The notes under the pieces: generated by a model
What the model was told of the DNA's origin: nothing
The model's input: only the letters and a program-made list of their open reading frames with translations
Database searches by the model: none
Assembly (NCBI RefSeq): GCF_000966975.1
Contig: NZ_JZWV01000211.1
Coordinates: 1 to 18,847 of the forward strand
Reading direction: 5' to 3'
DNA: 18,847 nucleotides
Source of the DNA: Streptomyces katrae
GTDB taxonomy: Bacteria > Actinomycetota > Actinomycetes > Streptomycetales > Streptomycetaceae
Shown here: piece after piece, positions 1 to 6,394 of the stretch
Layout of the letters: the number at the start of each line of letters is the position of its first letter
Numbering within the stretch: the first letter of the stretch is position 1
Made by a program: the position numbers and the translations under genes

Positions 1-532
1 GGGCGGGGGTGCGCTGGCGGGGGACGGCCGGGAGGGGGAGGGAGGACAGCCGGGTCCGCAGGTCCGTCTGGCGGGACGTGGCGCGGACGGCGTCGTCGTG
101 GGTCCATGCCAGTTCGCGGGAGAGGACCTGCGCCTCCGCGGGGTCGGCCGTGGCGTTCAGCCGGGCGGTCAGGGTCCGCAGGGCCTCCTCCACGGCGGCC
201 CGCTGCTCGGTGGCCGCGGACAGGGACAGCAGGGTCCGCAGCTCCTGCGCGCCCTCCGGCCGGGCGTCCCAGGCGGCGACGGCGGCGGCCCGCAGGGCCG
301 ACGCGTACGCCGCCTCCTGCGCGGCGGCCCCCGGCGCTCCCGGGAGGTCCAGCAGGAGGGACTCCAGCAGGTCCCACGGGGGTACGGCGGCTCCGTCGAG
401 GCAGGCCCGCATCCCCTCCGGGTCCCGCCGCAGGAACTCCCCGTACCAGCCTGCCCCGGGGTCCAGTCTCCGTGTCAACTCATGCAGGTATCGGGTGAGT
501 TGACCGATCACGAGCGCAGTCGGCGTCTCCAT
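1..532 (-). CDS. Conserved hypothetical protein, N-terminal part (runs off left edge)
   Basis: An open frame of 177 codons starts at an ATG (532-530) and has no stop before the window edge, so the C-terminus is missing. It begins METPTALVIGQL. A segment around residues 24-55 (GAGWYGEF, RRDPEGMRACLDG, PPWDLL) resembles, from memory, the N-terminus of a common streptomycete family of unknown function. The rest is Ala/Arg/Leu-rich and probably helical. I see no signal peptide, membrane segment or catalytic motif. No clear Shine-Dalgarno (SD) precedes the ATG; a weak TGCAAT lies 6 nt upstream, so a leaderless transcript or coupling to the small ORF ending 23 nt upstream are both possible. Codon usage (G/C at third positions) supports a real gene. 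Function unknown. Confidence 0.7.
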   Translation of the reverse strand, partial: METPTALVIGQLTRYLHELTRRLDPGAGWYGEFLRRDPEGMRACLDGAAVPPWDLLESLLLDLPGAPGAAAQEAAYASALRAAAVAAWDARPEGAQELRTLLSLSAATEQRAAVEEALRTLTARLNATADPAEAQVLSRELAWTHDDAVRATSRQTDLRTRLSSLPLPAVPRQRTPA

Positions 533-555
533 CCCCGCATTGCACCGCACCAGCG

Positions 556-699
556 TTACGGGCGCGCTACGGGAGTCTCAAACCTTGACGGCGAGCCCGC
601 GTCCGCCGGAGTGGAGCAGGCGGCGGCCAGCAGGCCGGCCGCGAGTACGGCGCCGAGGAGCGCGAGACCGAGCCGCTTGGACGAGTTCCTGGTCGACAC
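556..699 (-). CDS. Possible small lipoprotein or secreted peptide (47 aa)
   Basis: Starting at GTG 699, the product is 47 aa: a basic N-terminus (STRNSSKRLG), a hydrophobic stretch LALLGAVLAAGLLAAAC at about residues 11-27, then a short polar tail ending PVARP. The LAAAC sequence could serve as a lipobox, leaving a mature peptide of only about 20 residues. AGGGG lies 7 nt upstream of the GTG. An in-frame ATG at 741 would add 14 Gly/Arg-rich residues but has no SD. It sits between the XRE regulator and the left-edge gene on the same strand, so it may be co-transcribed with them. It could also be a chance ORF; the textbook signal-peptide shape is the main argument for it. Confidence 0.5.
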   Translation of the reverse strand: MSTRNSSKRLGLALLGAVLAAGLLAAACSTPADAGSPSRFETPVARP

Positions 700-786
700 G
701 CCTCCACCCCTGCCCCGGACCGGGCCGCCCCGATCAGCCATTGCGCCGTCCGGCCGCCGGAGACGACCCCGGAGGGGCCTCGGCCG

Positions 787-1038
787 TCAGGCGGGGACCA
801 GCGCGCAGCGGCGTACGACCTCGTCCAGCGAGAGGCCGAGCGCCTCGGCGAGGGCGGCCACCGTGAAGAAGGCGGGGGTGGGCGCCCGGCCCGTCTCGAT
901 CTTGCGCAGGGTCTCGGGCGAGAGACCGGCGCCGGCCGCGACCTCGACCATGCTGCGGCCGCCGCGCGCCTCGCGCAGGAGTGCGCCCAGCCGCTCGCCG
1001 CGCTCGCGCTCTTCGGGGGTCAGGGGGGTTCGCACCAT
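787..1038 (-). CDS. XRE-family helix-turn-helix transcriptional regulator (83 aa)
   Basis: A single-domain Cro/C1-type DNA-binding protein. The five-helix HTH spans about residues 16-72: GERLGALLREARG, then MVEVAAGAGLSPETLRKIETGRA with the typical Ser-x-x-Thr-(hydrophobic)-x-x-Ile-Glu-x-Gly recognition-helix pattern, then FFTVAALAEALGLSLDEV. There is no ligand or protease domain, so any signal must act on the HTH itself, through a partner or through protein level. It is divergent from map with a 64-bp gap that carries inverted repeats over both putative promoters. TATGAT lies 6 nt before the ATG, suggesting a leaderless mRNA. I infer that it represses itself and map. The HTH call is firm; the targets are inference. 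Confidence 0.9.
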   Translation of the reverse strand: MVRTPLTPEERERGERLGALLREARGGRSMVEVAAGAGLSPETLRKIETGRAPTPAFFTVAALAEALGLSLDEVVRRCALVPA

Positions 1039-1044
1039 GGGTCC

Positions 1045-1050
1045 ATCATA
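1045..1050 (-). promoter_or_regulatory. Putative -10 element of the XRE gene (leaderless)
   Basis: TATGAT on the minus strand matches five of six consensus bases and ends 6 nt before the ATG at 1038, placing the transcript start at or next to the start codon. No good -35 is visible at 16-18 bp, which fits weak or regulated transcription. Confidence 0.5.
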
Positions 1051-1059
1051 CCCGGCAGG

Positions 1060-1101
1060 CCGATAACTATCCCGTTAAACTTATACCGGTATAGTTATCG
1101 G
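1060..1101. promoter_or_regulatory. Nested inverted repeats between the XRE regulator and map (probable operator)
   Basis: The arms CCGATAACTAT (1060-1070) and ATAGTTATCGG (1091-1101) are perfect 11-bp inverted complements. Inside is a perfect 12-bp palindrome, TATACCGGTATA (1082-1093). A diverged copy, TATCCCGTTAAA (1068-1079), matches it at 9 of 12 positions, with centres 14 bp apart. The region is strikingly A+T-rich for this genome. The palindrome overlaps the putative -10 of map, and the left arm sits just upstream of the regulator's own -10. The likely binder is the adjacent XRE protein; this is inferred from position and symmetry. Confidence 0.7.
1090..1095 (+). promoter_or_regulatory. 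Putative -10 element of map (leaderless), inside the palindrome
   Basis: TATAGT ends 7 nt before the ATG at 1103, so transcription should begin at the start codon. No SD is present. The hexamer overlaps the right half of the 12-bp palindrome, so a protein bound there would block RNA polymerase. No convincing -35 is seen. Confidence 0.55.
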
Positions 1102-1102
1102 C

Positions 1103-1870
1103 ATGGTGCATGTGAAGACGGATGAAGCGATCGACGAGATGCGTGCCGCGGGCCGGGTGGTCGCGCACGCCCTGACGGCCGTACGGGAGGCCGCCCGGGT
1201 GGGCGTGTCCCTCCTGGAGCTGGACGCGGTGGCCCGGGCGGTCCTGCGCGAGGCGCGGGCCACCTCCCCCTTCCTCGGCTACCGCCCGCACTTCGCGCCG
1301 GTGCCCTTCCCCGCGGTGGTCTGCGCCTCCGTGAACGACGCGATCGTGCACGGCATCCCCGACGGCTACCGGCTCCGCGACGGCGACCTGGTCAGCATCG
1401 ACTGCGGGGCCAGGCTGCGCGGCTGGTGCGGGGACGCGGCGGTGAGCTTCACCGTCGGCCGGGCGCGCCCCGCCGACCTGCGGCTGATCGCCACCGCCGA
1501 GGCGGCCCTGGCGGCCGGCATCGCGGCCGCCGTACCCGGCAACCGGATCGGCGACATCGCGCACGCGGTCGGCAGCGTCTGCCGCGCCGCCGGCTACGGC
1601 ATCCCGGAGGGCTTCGGCGGGCACGGCGTGGGCCGGAGCATGCACGAGGACCCGGGCGTCCCCAACGAGGGGCCGCCGGGGCGCGGCATGAGGCTGCGCC
1701 CCGGCATGGTCCTGGCGATCGAGCCGATGCTGATCGCGGGCGGCGGGGACGACTACGTCTGCGACCCCGACGGCTGGACCCTGCGCACCACCGACGGCTC
1801 CCGCGCCGCGCACGTGGAGCACACGGTCGCGATCACCGCCGGCGGTCCCAGGATCCTGACCGCCCTGTAG
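1103..1870 (+). CDS. map: Type I methionine aminopeptidase
   Basis: Removes the initiator methionine from new proteins; cytosolic metalloenzyme of the M24 family. All catalytic and metal-ligand residues are present in order: His83 (NDAIVHGIP), Asp100 (SIDCG), Asp111 (WCGDAAV), His174 (GGHGVG), His181 (MHEDP), Glu207 (AIEPM) and Glu239 (VEHTVAIT). At 255 aa it is the short form with no N-terminal zinc-finger or linker extension. The ATG has no SD and is probably translated leaderless. Streptomycetes normally carry a housekeeping map near secY/adk; this copy, beside its own XRE regulator and away from translation genes, is probably an additional conditional paralogue. It converges on ggt, with 14 bp between the stop codons. 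Confidence 0.95.
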   Translation: MVHVKTDEAIDEMRAAGRVVAHALTAVREAARVGVSLLELDAVARAVLREARATSPFLGYRPHFAPVPFPAVVCASVNDAIVHGIPDGYRLRDGDLVSIDCGARLRGWCGDAAVSFTVGRARPADLRLIATAEAALAAGIAAAVPGNRIGDIAHAVGSVCRAAGYGIPEGFGGHGVGRSMHEDPGVPNEGPPGRGMRLRPGMVLAIEPMLIAGGGDDYVCDPDGWTLRTTDGSRAAHVEHTVAITAGGPRILTAL

Positions 1871-1879
1871 GGGTCGGAC

Positions 1880-1893
1880 AGGCCCTACGGCCT
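1880..1893. terminator. Possible bidirectional terminator between map and ggt
   Basis: AGGCC-CTAC-GGCCT forms a 5-bp G+C-rich stem with a 4-nt loop, flanked by GGGG and CCCC that could extend it across a bulge. It lies between the convergent genes and overlaps the ggt stop codon. There is no T tract, which is common in this group, so the call is weak. Confidence 0.3.
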
Positions 1894-3690
1894 CCCCTGC
1901 GGGTGGACGACCATCGCCGAGCCCCCGCCCCGCCGGGTGGTCTCGGCGGCGGCCAGCCAGCGGCCGTCGGGGAGGCGCTGGACGCCGGTGGCGGCGCCGA
2001 TCTCCGGGTTCTGCCGGAAGGCCTGTCCCAGGCCCTCCAGCTCGGCGCGCAGCGGGCTGTTCCACAGGGCGGGTTCCAGCTCGGTCGTCGTCTGGTTGCG
2101 CTGGCTGGCGCGCGGCGCCTTGATCGCGTCGACCAGCGGCAGGCCCCGGTCCAGATGGCCGAGCAGGGTCTGCAGGACGGTGGTGATGATGGTCGCCCCG
2201 CCCGGGGAGCCGACGGCGAGGACAGGGCGGCCGTGGTCGAGGACGATGGTCGGGGACATGGACGAGCGCGGCCGCTTGCCCGGGCCGGGCAGGTTCGGGT
2301 CCGGGACGCCGGGGGCGGCCGGGGCGAAGGAGAAGTCGGTCAGCTCGTTGTTGAGCAGGAAGCCGCGTCCCGGGACCGTGATGGCGCTGCCGCCCGTGGA
2401 CTCGATGGTCAGGGTGTACGAGACCACGTTGCCCCAGCGGTCGGCGACCGTCAGGTGCGTGGTGTTCTCCCCCTCGTACGTGGTCGGGGCGGCCTGCCCG
2501 GTGCCGCCGCAGGGGGCCGGGTGGCGCGGGTCGCCGGGGGCCAGCGGGCTGGTCAGGGCCTTGTCCGGCGTGATGAGGCAGCCGCGCGAGTCGGCGTACC
2601 GCTGCGAGAGCAGCTCGCGGGTCGGGACGGACTGGGCGGCCGGGTCGCCGACCCAGCGGCCCCGGTCGGCGAAGGAGATCCGGGAGGCCTCGATGAACCG
2701 GTGCAGGTACTGGGCTTCGGACAGCTTCGACAGGTCGGTGCGTTCGAGGATGTTCAGCGCCTCGCCGACCGTGGTGCCGCCGGAGGAGGAGGGCGCCATG
2801 CTGTAGACGTCCAGGCCCCGGTACTCCACCCGGGTCGGGGCCTGCCGCTTGGTCCCGTACGCACTCAGGTCGGCGGCGGTCAGGTCGCCGGAGCGGACCT
2901 TGCGGGTGGCGGCCGGGTCGACGGGGGGCTGGCGGACGGCCTTGACGATGTCGTCGGCGATCGGTCCCCGGTAGAGCGCGCCGGTGCCCTTGCGGGCGAG
3001 TTCGGCGTAGGTGGCCGCGAGGTCGGGGTTCTTGAACGTGGATCCGACGACCGGGAGTTGTCCGCCGGGCAGGAACAGCTTGCGGGTGTCAGGGAAGTCC
3101 TTGAACCGGCCCTGGTTGGCCTCGGTCTGGGCCCGGAAGGTGGCGTCGACGGTGAAGCCGTCGCGGGCCAGTTTCTCGGCGGGCCGCAGGAGTTGGGACA
3201 GCGGACGGGTGCCCCAGGCGTCGAGGGCGGTCTTCCAGGTGGCCGGGGTGCCGGGGACGCCGACGCTGCGCCCGCTGGTCTGGCCCTCTTCGAAGGGGAT
3301 GGGGGCGCCGTTCTCCTGGAACAGGGTCTCGGTGGCCGTGGCGGGCGCGGTCTCGCGGCCGTCGATGGTCTGCACCCGGTGGGAGGCCGCGTCGTAGTAG
3401 ACGAGGTACCCGCCGCCGCCGATGCCGGCCGAGTACGGTTCGGTGACGCCGAGCGCGGCGGCGGTGGCGACCGCCGCGTCCACGGCGTTGCCCCCGGCCC
3501 GCAGGACGGCGATCCCGGCCGCCGAGGCGTCGGCGTCGACGCTGGCGACGGCTCCTCCGTAGCCGACGGCCACGGGCACCTTGGCCGGGGCGGACTCCGG
3601 CGGGGGCGAGGGCGGGGCGGCGGCTCCGGTGGAGACGAGCGCCCCGGCGAGGGCTGCGAACGCTAACTGACGTGCTGCGGAAGCGCGCAT
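1885..3690 (-). CDS. ggt: Gamma-glutamyltransferase, secreted
   Basis: Cleaves or transfers the gamma-glutamyl group of glutathione and related compounds; an Ntn-hydrolase made as a proenzyme that self-cleaves. The 601-aa length is usual. A signal peptide (residues 1 to about 25, ending TGAAA) predicts export. Key residues: Arg112 in DGRETAP (glutamyl binding), the autoprocessing nucleophile Thr410 in ENTTHLTVAD, NNELTDF (447-453), SSMSPTIV (476-483) and the GSPGG oxyanion loop (494-498). Residues 1-409 become the large subunit and 410-601 the small one. The start is supported by GGAGGA 5 nt before the ATG. Codon 9 is TTA (3666-3664), the only TTA I found in this window, so translation should need the bldA leucyl-tRNA and be tied to development. 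Product glutamate might be taken up by the importer at 13490-16689, but that link is conjecture. Confidence 0.95.
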   Translation of the reverse strand: MRASAARQLAFAALAGALVSTGAAAPPSPPPESAPAKVPVAVGYGGAVASVDADASAAGIAVLRAGGNAVDAAVATAAALGVTEPYSAGIGGGGYLVYYDAASHRVQTIDGRETAPATATETLFQENGAPIPFEEGQTSGRSVGVPGTPATWKTALDAWGTRPLSQLLRPAEKLARDGFTVDATFRAQTEANQGRFKDFPDTRKLFLPGGQLPVVGSTFKNPDLAATYAELARKGTGALYRGPIADDIVKAVRQPPVDPAATRKVRSGDLTAADLSAYGTKRQAPTRVEYRGLDVYSMAPSSSGGTTVGEALNILERTDLSKLSEAQYLHRFIEASRISFADRGRWVGDPAAQSVPTRELLSQRYADSRGCLITPDKALTSPLAPGDPRHPAPCGGTGQAAPTTYEGENTTHLTVADRWGNVVSYTLTIESTGGSAITVPGRGFLLNNELTDFSFAPAAPGVPDPNLPGPGKRPRSSMSPTIVLDHGRPVLAVGSPGGATIITTVLQTLLGHLDRGLPLVDAIKAPRASQRNQTTTELEPALWNSPLRAELEGLGQAFRQNPEIGAATGVQRLPDGRWLAAAETTRRGGGSAMVVHPQGRP

Positions 3691-3731
3691 CCGGTTCCTC
3701 CAGTCGACTGCCTGTCAGACCTTGGACGGGC

Positions 3732-3761
3732 AGCCTAGCTTCGCCGCACCCCCCGCGTCAT
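3732..3761 (-). promoter_or_regulatory. Putative ggt promoter
   Basis: On the minus strand ATGACG (3761-3756) and TAGGCT (3737-3732) are separated by 18 bp, resembling the HrdB-type pattern TTGACn/TAGnnT. The predicted start near 3725 gives a leader of about 35 nt that includes the strong GGAGGA. Confidence 0.45.
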
Positions 3762-3778
3762 GGAAGCGGTCCGGCGGC

Positions 3779-3784
3779 TACCAT
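3779..3784 (+). promoter_or_regulatory. Putative -10 of the 240-aa membrane protein gene (leaderless)
   Basis: TACCAT fits TAnnnT and ends 7 nt before the ATG at 3792. No SD precedes that ATG. The -35 side is unclear and overlaps the ggt promoter region. Confidence 0.4.
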
Positions 3785-3791
3785 CCGCCGC

Positions 3792-4514
3792 ATGAACGAT
3801 GACGTGCGCAACATCGTGCTCGGGGTGGTGGCGACCGCCATCAGCGGTGGCTCCGGCTGGTTCACCCGTACGTACCTGTGGCGCCGGGCGCTGCGCCGCA
3901 AGCAGGCCTTCTTCGGGCTGCCGACCGGCTCGGACTGCCTGTTCGTGGTCAACCGGCAGATGGGCGGCACGGAGTCCTCGCTGCACCGCAATGACGCCTT
4001 CGCGCTGCTGGAGATATCCGCCCTGATAAAGGACTGCGGTGCCACGGTGCAGATCGTCACGCACGAGGCCCGCCAGGGTTTCGGCGAGCGCGCGGAGTTC
4101 TGCGTCGGCGGTCCGGCGTCCAACTCGCGTACGGTGGCGCACCTGCACTCGATGCTGCCGGGGGTCCGGGTCGACCTCTCGGCCGAGGCCGGACCGGACC
4201 GCGGGGCGATCACCATCGGCGGCGAGGCGTACCGCTGGGAGCCGGGACTCGTCGAGTACGTGTTGCTGGCGCGGCTGACGAGTGGCCAGGGGTCGCGGCC
4301 GGTGTTCCTGCTGTCGGGGCAGACCGCCATCAGCAACCTGGCCGCCGCCCGCTATCTGGCCCGCCACCACGAGAAGCTGGCCCGCACCTACCGCGGGGCG
4401 TCCTTCTGCCTGGTGCTGAAGGTGGTCAACTCCGAGGCGTACGGCCCCGATGTGACGGAGCTGGTCAGCGATGTCACCGCCGCGGCCCGGACACCCGCAG
4501 TGGCAGCCGCGTGA
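3792..4514 (+). CDS. Membrane-anchored protein of unknown function (240 aa)
   Basis: I cannot assign a function. Residues about 7-28 (NIVLGVVATAISGGSGWFTRTYLW) form one hydrophobic segment followed by RRALRRKQ, suggesting an N-terminal anchor with the rest in the cytosol. The soluble part looks alpha/beta: SDCLFVVNRQMGG, a conserved-looking LHRNDAFALLEISALIKDCG, then VQIVTHEA, AEFCVGGPASNSRTVAHL, and near the end RPVFLLSGQTAISNLAAARYLARH. The GGPxSN loop followed by a Gln/Thr-rich loop suggests a Rossmann-like ligand-binding domain. The ATG at 3792 was chosen because a -10-like TACCAT lies 7 nt upstream and the hydrophobic segment starts directly after it; the frame stays open further upstream without a good start. 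The last 41 bp overlap the P450 gene tail-to-tail. Confidence 0.85.
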   Translation: MNDDVRNIVLGVVATAISGGSGWFTRTYLWRRALRRKQAFFGLPTGSDCLFVVNRQMGGTESSLHRNDAFALLEISALIKDCGATVQIVTHEARQGFGERAEFCVGGPASNSRTVAHLHSMLPGVRVDLSAEAGPDRGAITIGGEAYRWEPGLVEYVLLARLTSGQGSRPVFLLSGQTAISNLAAARYLARHHEKLARTYRGASFCLVLKVVNSEAYGPDVTELVSDVTAAARTPAVAAA

Positions 4515-5805
4515 TCCCGTTGATGAAGTTGGAGACCAGCCGCCGGGGTTCGGCGGTCAGTTCGGGCGCGGGCATCGCCGTACGCCACTCCTCGTAGAGG
4601 GTGCGCAGCTGGAGCCGGGCGAAGTGGGCGCCGAGGCAGACGTGCGGGCCGTCACCGAAGGAGACGTGCGGGTTCGGGGCGCGGCCGAGATCGAGGCGGT
4701 GCGGGTCGGTGAAGACGCGTTCGTCGTGGTTGGCGGAGGCGTGGAAGACGACCACCTTGTCCCCGGCGCGGATCCGGGTCCCGGCGAGTTCGGTGTCACG
4801 GGCGGCGGTGCGGCGGAAGCTGAGCACCGGCGGGTGGACGCGCAGGAGTTCCTCGACGGCCCGGTCGGCGGGGGCGGTGCCGTCGGCGAGGGTGCGGTAG
4901 GCGTCGGGGTCGCGGGCCAGGGCGAGAAGGCCGCCGGGGGCGGCGCTGCGTACGGTGTCGTTTCCGGCGACGGTCAGCAGGAAGAAGAACATCTCCAGTT
5001 CGGCGGGGTCCAGCCCGCCCTGGGCGAGGGCGGTCATCACGTCGTCGGCGGGGTGCGCGCGCTTGTACGCGGCGAGTTCCCGGGCGTAGTCGAACATCTC
5101 GCCGAGGAGGGCCGGTGAGCGCGGGTTGAGCGGTTTGCCGTCGGGGCCGAGGAGGGGGGCGGGGGCGTCTTCGGGGTCCTGGTAGCCGATGACCCGTACG
5201 GTCCACTCCAGCAGCAGTCCCCGGTCGGCGGCCGGGACCCCGAGCAGGTCCGTCAGGTTGAGCAGGGCGTACTCGTCGGTGACGGTGCGGACCAGGTCGG
5301 CGGCGCCGTCCTCGGCGCCGTCCCGGGCGGCGGCCAGGAGCGTACGGGCACGCTCGCGGGCGCGGCCGGCGAAGGCGTCGACCCGGGCGGGGGTGAACGC
5401 GCGGGAGACCAGGCGGCGCAGCCGGCCGTGCTCCGGAGGATCCTGGTTGAGCATGGTGCGCCGCAGGAAGGGCAGGTCGGCGGGGTCGGGGTCGCGGATC
5501 TGGGTGGCGCCGAGCCAGGAGGAGTACGCGGTGTGGTCGCGCAGGACGCGGACGACGTCAGCGTGCCGGGTGACGGCCCAGAACCCGGGCCCGGCGGGCC
5601 ACCCCTGCACCTCGGGCTCCTCCTGCCAGGCCACCGGGTACCGCTCGCGCAGTACCCGGTAGCGCTCGTGCGGGACGCCCGCGGCGTAGAGGCGCGGGTC
5701 GAACACGTCGGGCACGCCGGGCAGTCGAGCGGCGACGGGGACGGGAAGGGGAACGGGAACGGGAACGGGAACGGGAACGGCGGGATCGGGTGCGGCGGGT
5801 TCCAT
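4474..5805 (-). CDS. Cytochrome P450 (443 aa)
   Basis: A soluble bacterial haem monooxygenase. Motifs in order: NQDPPEHGRLRRLVSRAFTP (120-139, C-helix region), oxygen-binding I helix VAGNDT (279-284), ExxR at Glu319-Arg322, and the haem loop FGDGPHVCLG (383-392) with ligand Cys390. The HASANHDERVF and PNPHVSFG stretches recall, from memory, the CYP124/125/142-like group, but substrate and CYP family cannot be fixed here. No ferredoxin or reductase gene is adjacent, so electrons must come from elsewhere. Residues 9-24 are a Pro-Val run encoded by a hexanucleotide repeat. The ATG at 5805 lacks a clear SD; an in-frame start at 5862 is possible but less natural. It lies 85 bp downstream of the envelope block on the same strand, so read-through is possible. 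Confidence 0.93.
   Translation of the reverse strand: MEPAAPDPAVPVPVPVPVPLPVPVAARLPGVPDVFDPRLYAAGVPHERYRVLRERYPVAWQEEPEVQGWPAGPGFWAVTRHADVVRVLRDHTAYSSWLGATQIRDPDPADLPFLRRTMLNQDPPEHGRLRRLVSRAFTPARVDAFAGRARERARTLLAAARDGAEDGAADLVRTVTDEYALLNLTDLLGVPAADRGLLLEWTVRVIGYQDPEDAPAPLLGPDGKPLNPRSPALLGEMFDYARELAAYKRAHPADDVMTALAQGGLDPAELEMFFFLLTVAGNDTVRSAAPGGLLALARDPDAYRTLADGTAPADRAVEELLRVHPPVLSFRRTAARDTELAGTRIRAGDKVVVFHASANHDERVFTDPHRLDLGRAPNPHVSFGDGPHVCLGAHFARLQLRTLYEEWRTAMPAPELTAEPRRLVSNFINGITRLPLRVSGPRR
5749..5778 (+). repeat. Hexanucleotide tandem repeat (GGGAAC x5) inside the P450 gene
   Basis: Five perfect GGGAAC units lie in a row, with degraded units (GGGGAC, GGGAAG) just before them. On the coding strand the unit is GTTCCC and encodes Val-Pro, giving the PVPVPVPVPLPVPV tract near the P450 N-terminus. 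Because the unit is 6 bp, gain or loss of copies changes length without shifting frame. Confidence 0.9.
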
Positions 5806-5890
5806 GGTCCACAAGGTGACCGCACCCGCGGCTCGGCCGCAAGGGAGCGACGCCCCTCCCACACCGGCCCGACCGAGCGGCCCCGACCCC

Positions 5891-6394
5891 TCAGTGCCCC
5901 GCGTCGCAGCGGGCCGGGGGGAGGGTGGTGTCGGTGCCGCGCAGGGCCACCTCGTACAGGGGGTCCACCGTGGACAGGGCGGTGCACACCAGCTGGCGGC
6001 GGCCCAGCGGGTCGAGGCCGGCGACGGGGAAGGGCAGGCGCACCTCCAGCCGGTCGGTCACGGCGACGGCCACCCCGCCCTCGGCGGCCTCCTCCCCGGT
6101 CACCGGCACCCGGGTGCCCAGCCCCGCGTCCCGCTCGGCCGAGCCGGGGCCGCGCAGCAGTCCGATCACGCTGCCCCGGGGCCCGCCCTGGGTGTACTCG
6201 GGCTGCGGGGCGGGGACGAGGTGCCCGTCGGGGGTGACGAAGTAGGCCATGGAGCCTCCGGCGCGGGCGACGGCGACCCGGGCGGCGGCGCCGCTCTCCA
6301 CGACCCCGGTGGGCTTGATCCCGCAGGCGGTGGCGGCCAGCAGCGGGGCCAGCAGGGCGGCGGCCACGGCCGGACGCCGCAGCGGCAGGCTCAC
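5891..6394 (-). CDS. GerMN-like lipoprotein of a two-component operon (167 aa)
   Basis: The GTG start at 6394 overlaps the kinase stop codon (GTGA), so translation is coupled. A signal peptide ends in the lipobox LLAATAC with Cys24 as lipidation site. The mature part contains YFVTPDGHLVPAPQ and a GLDPLGRRQLVCTALSTV segment that resemble a GerMN domain (as in LpqB and spore GerM). Cys137 and Cys163 could form a disulfide. It is far shorter than LpqB, which also carries a beta-propeller. The gene order regulator-kinase-lipoprotein parallels mtrA-mtrB-lpqB, suggesting an extracytoplasmic accessory that tunes the kinase; that role is inferred. Alternative: an unrelated cell-wall-binding lipoprotein. 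Confidence 0.85.
   Translation of the reverse strand: MSLPLRRPAVAAALLAPLLAATACGIKPTGVVESGAAARVAVARAGGSMAYFVTPDGHLVPAPQPEYTQGGPRGSVIGLLRGPGSAERDAGLGTRVPVTGEEAAEGGVAVAVTDRLEVRLPFPVAGLDPLGRRQLVCTALSTVDPLYEVALRGTDTTLPPARCDAGH

Noticed and set aside
1426..3666. 746-codon plus-strand frame spanning the ends of map and ggt
   Set aside because: It covers two well-supported genes in other frames, is repetitive Arg/Gly-rich and has no recognisable domain or SD.
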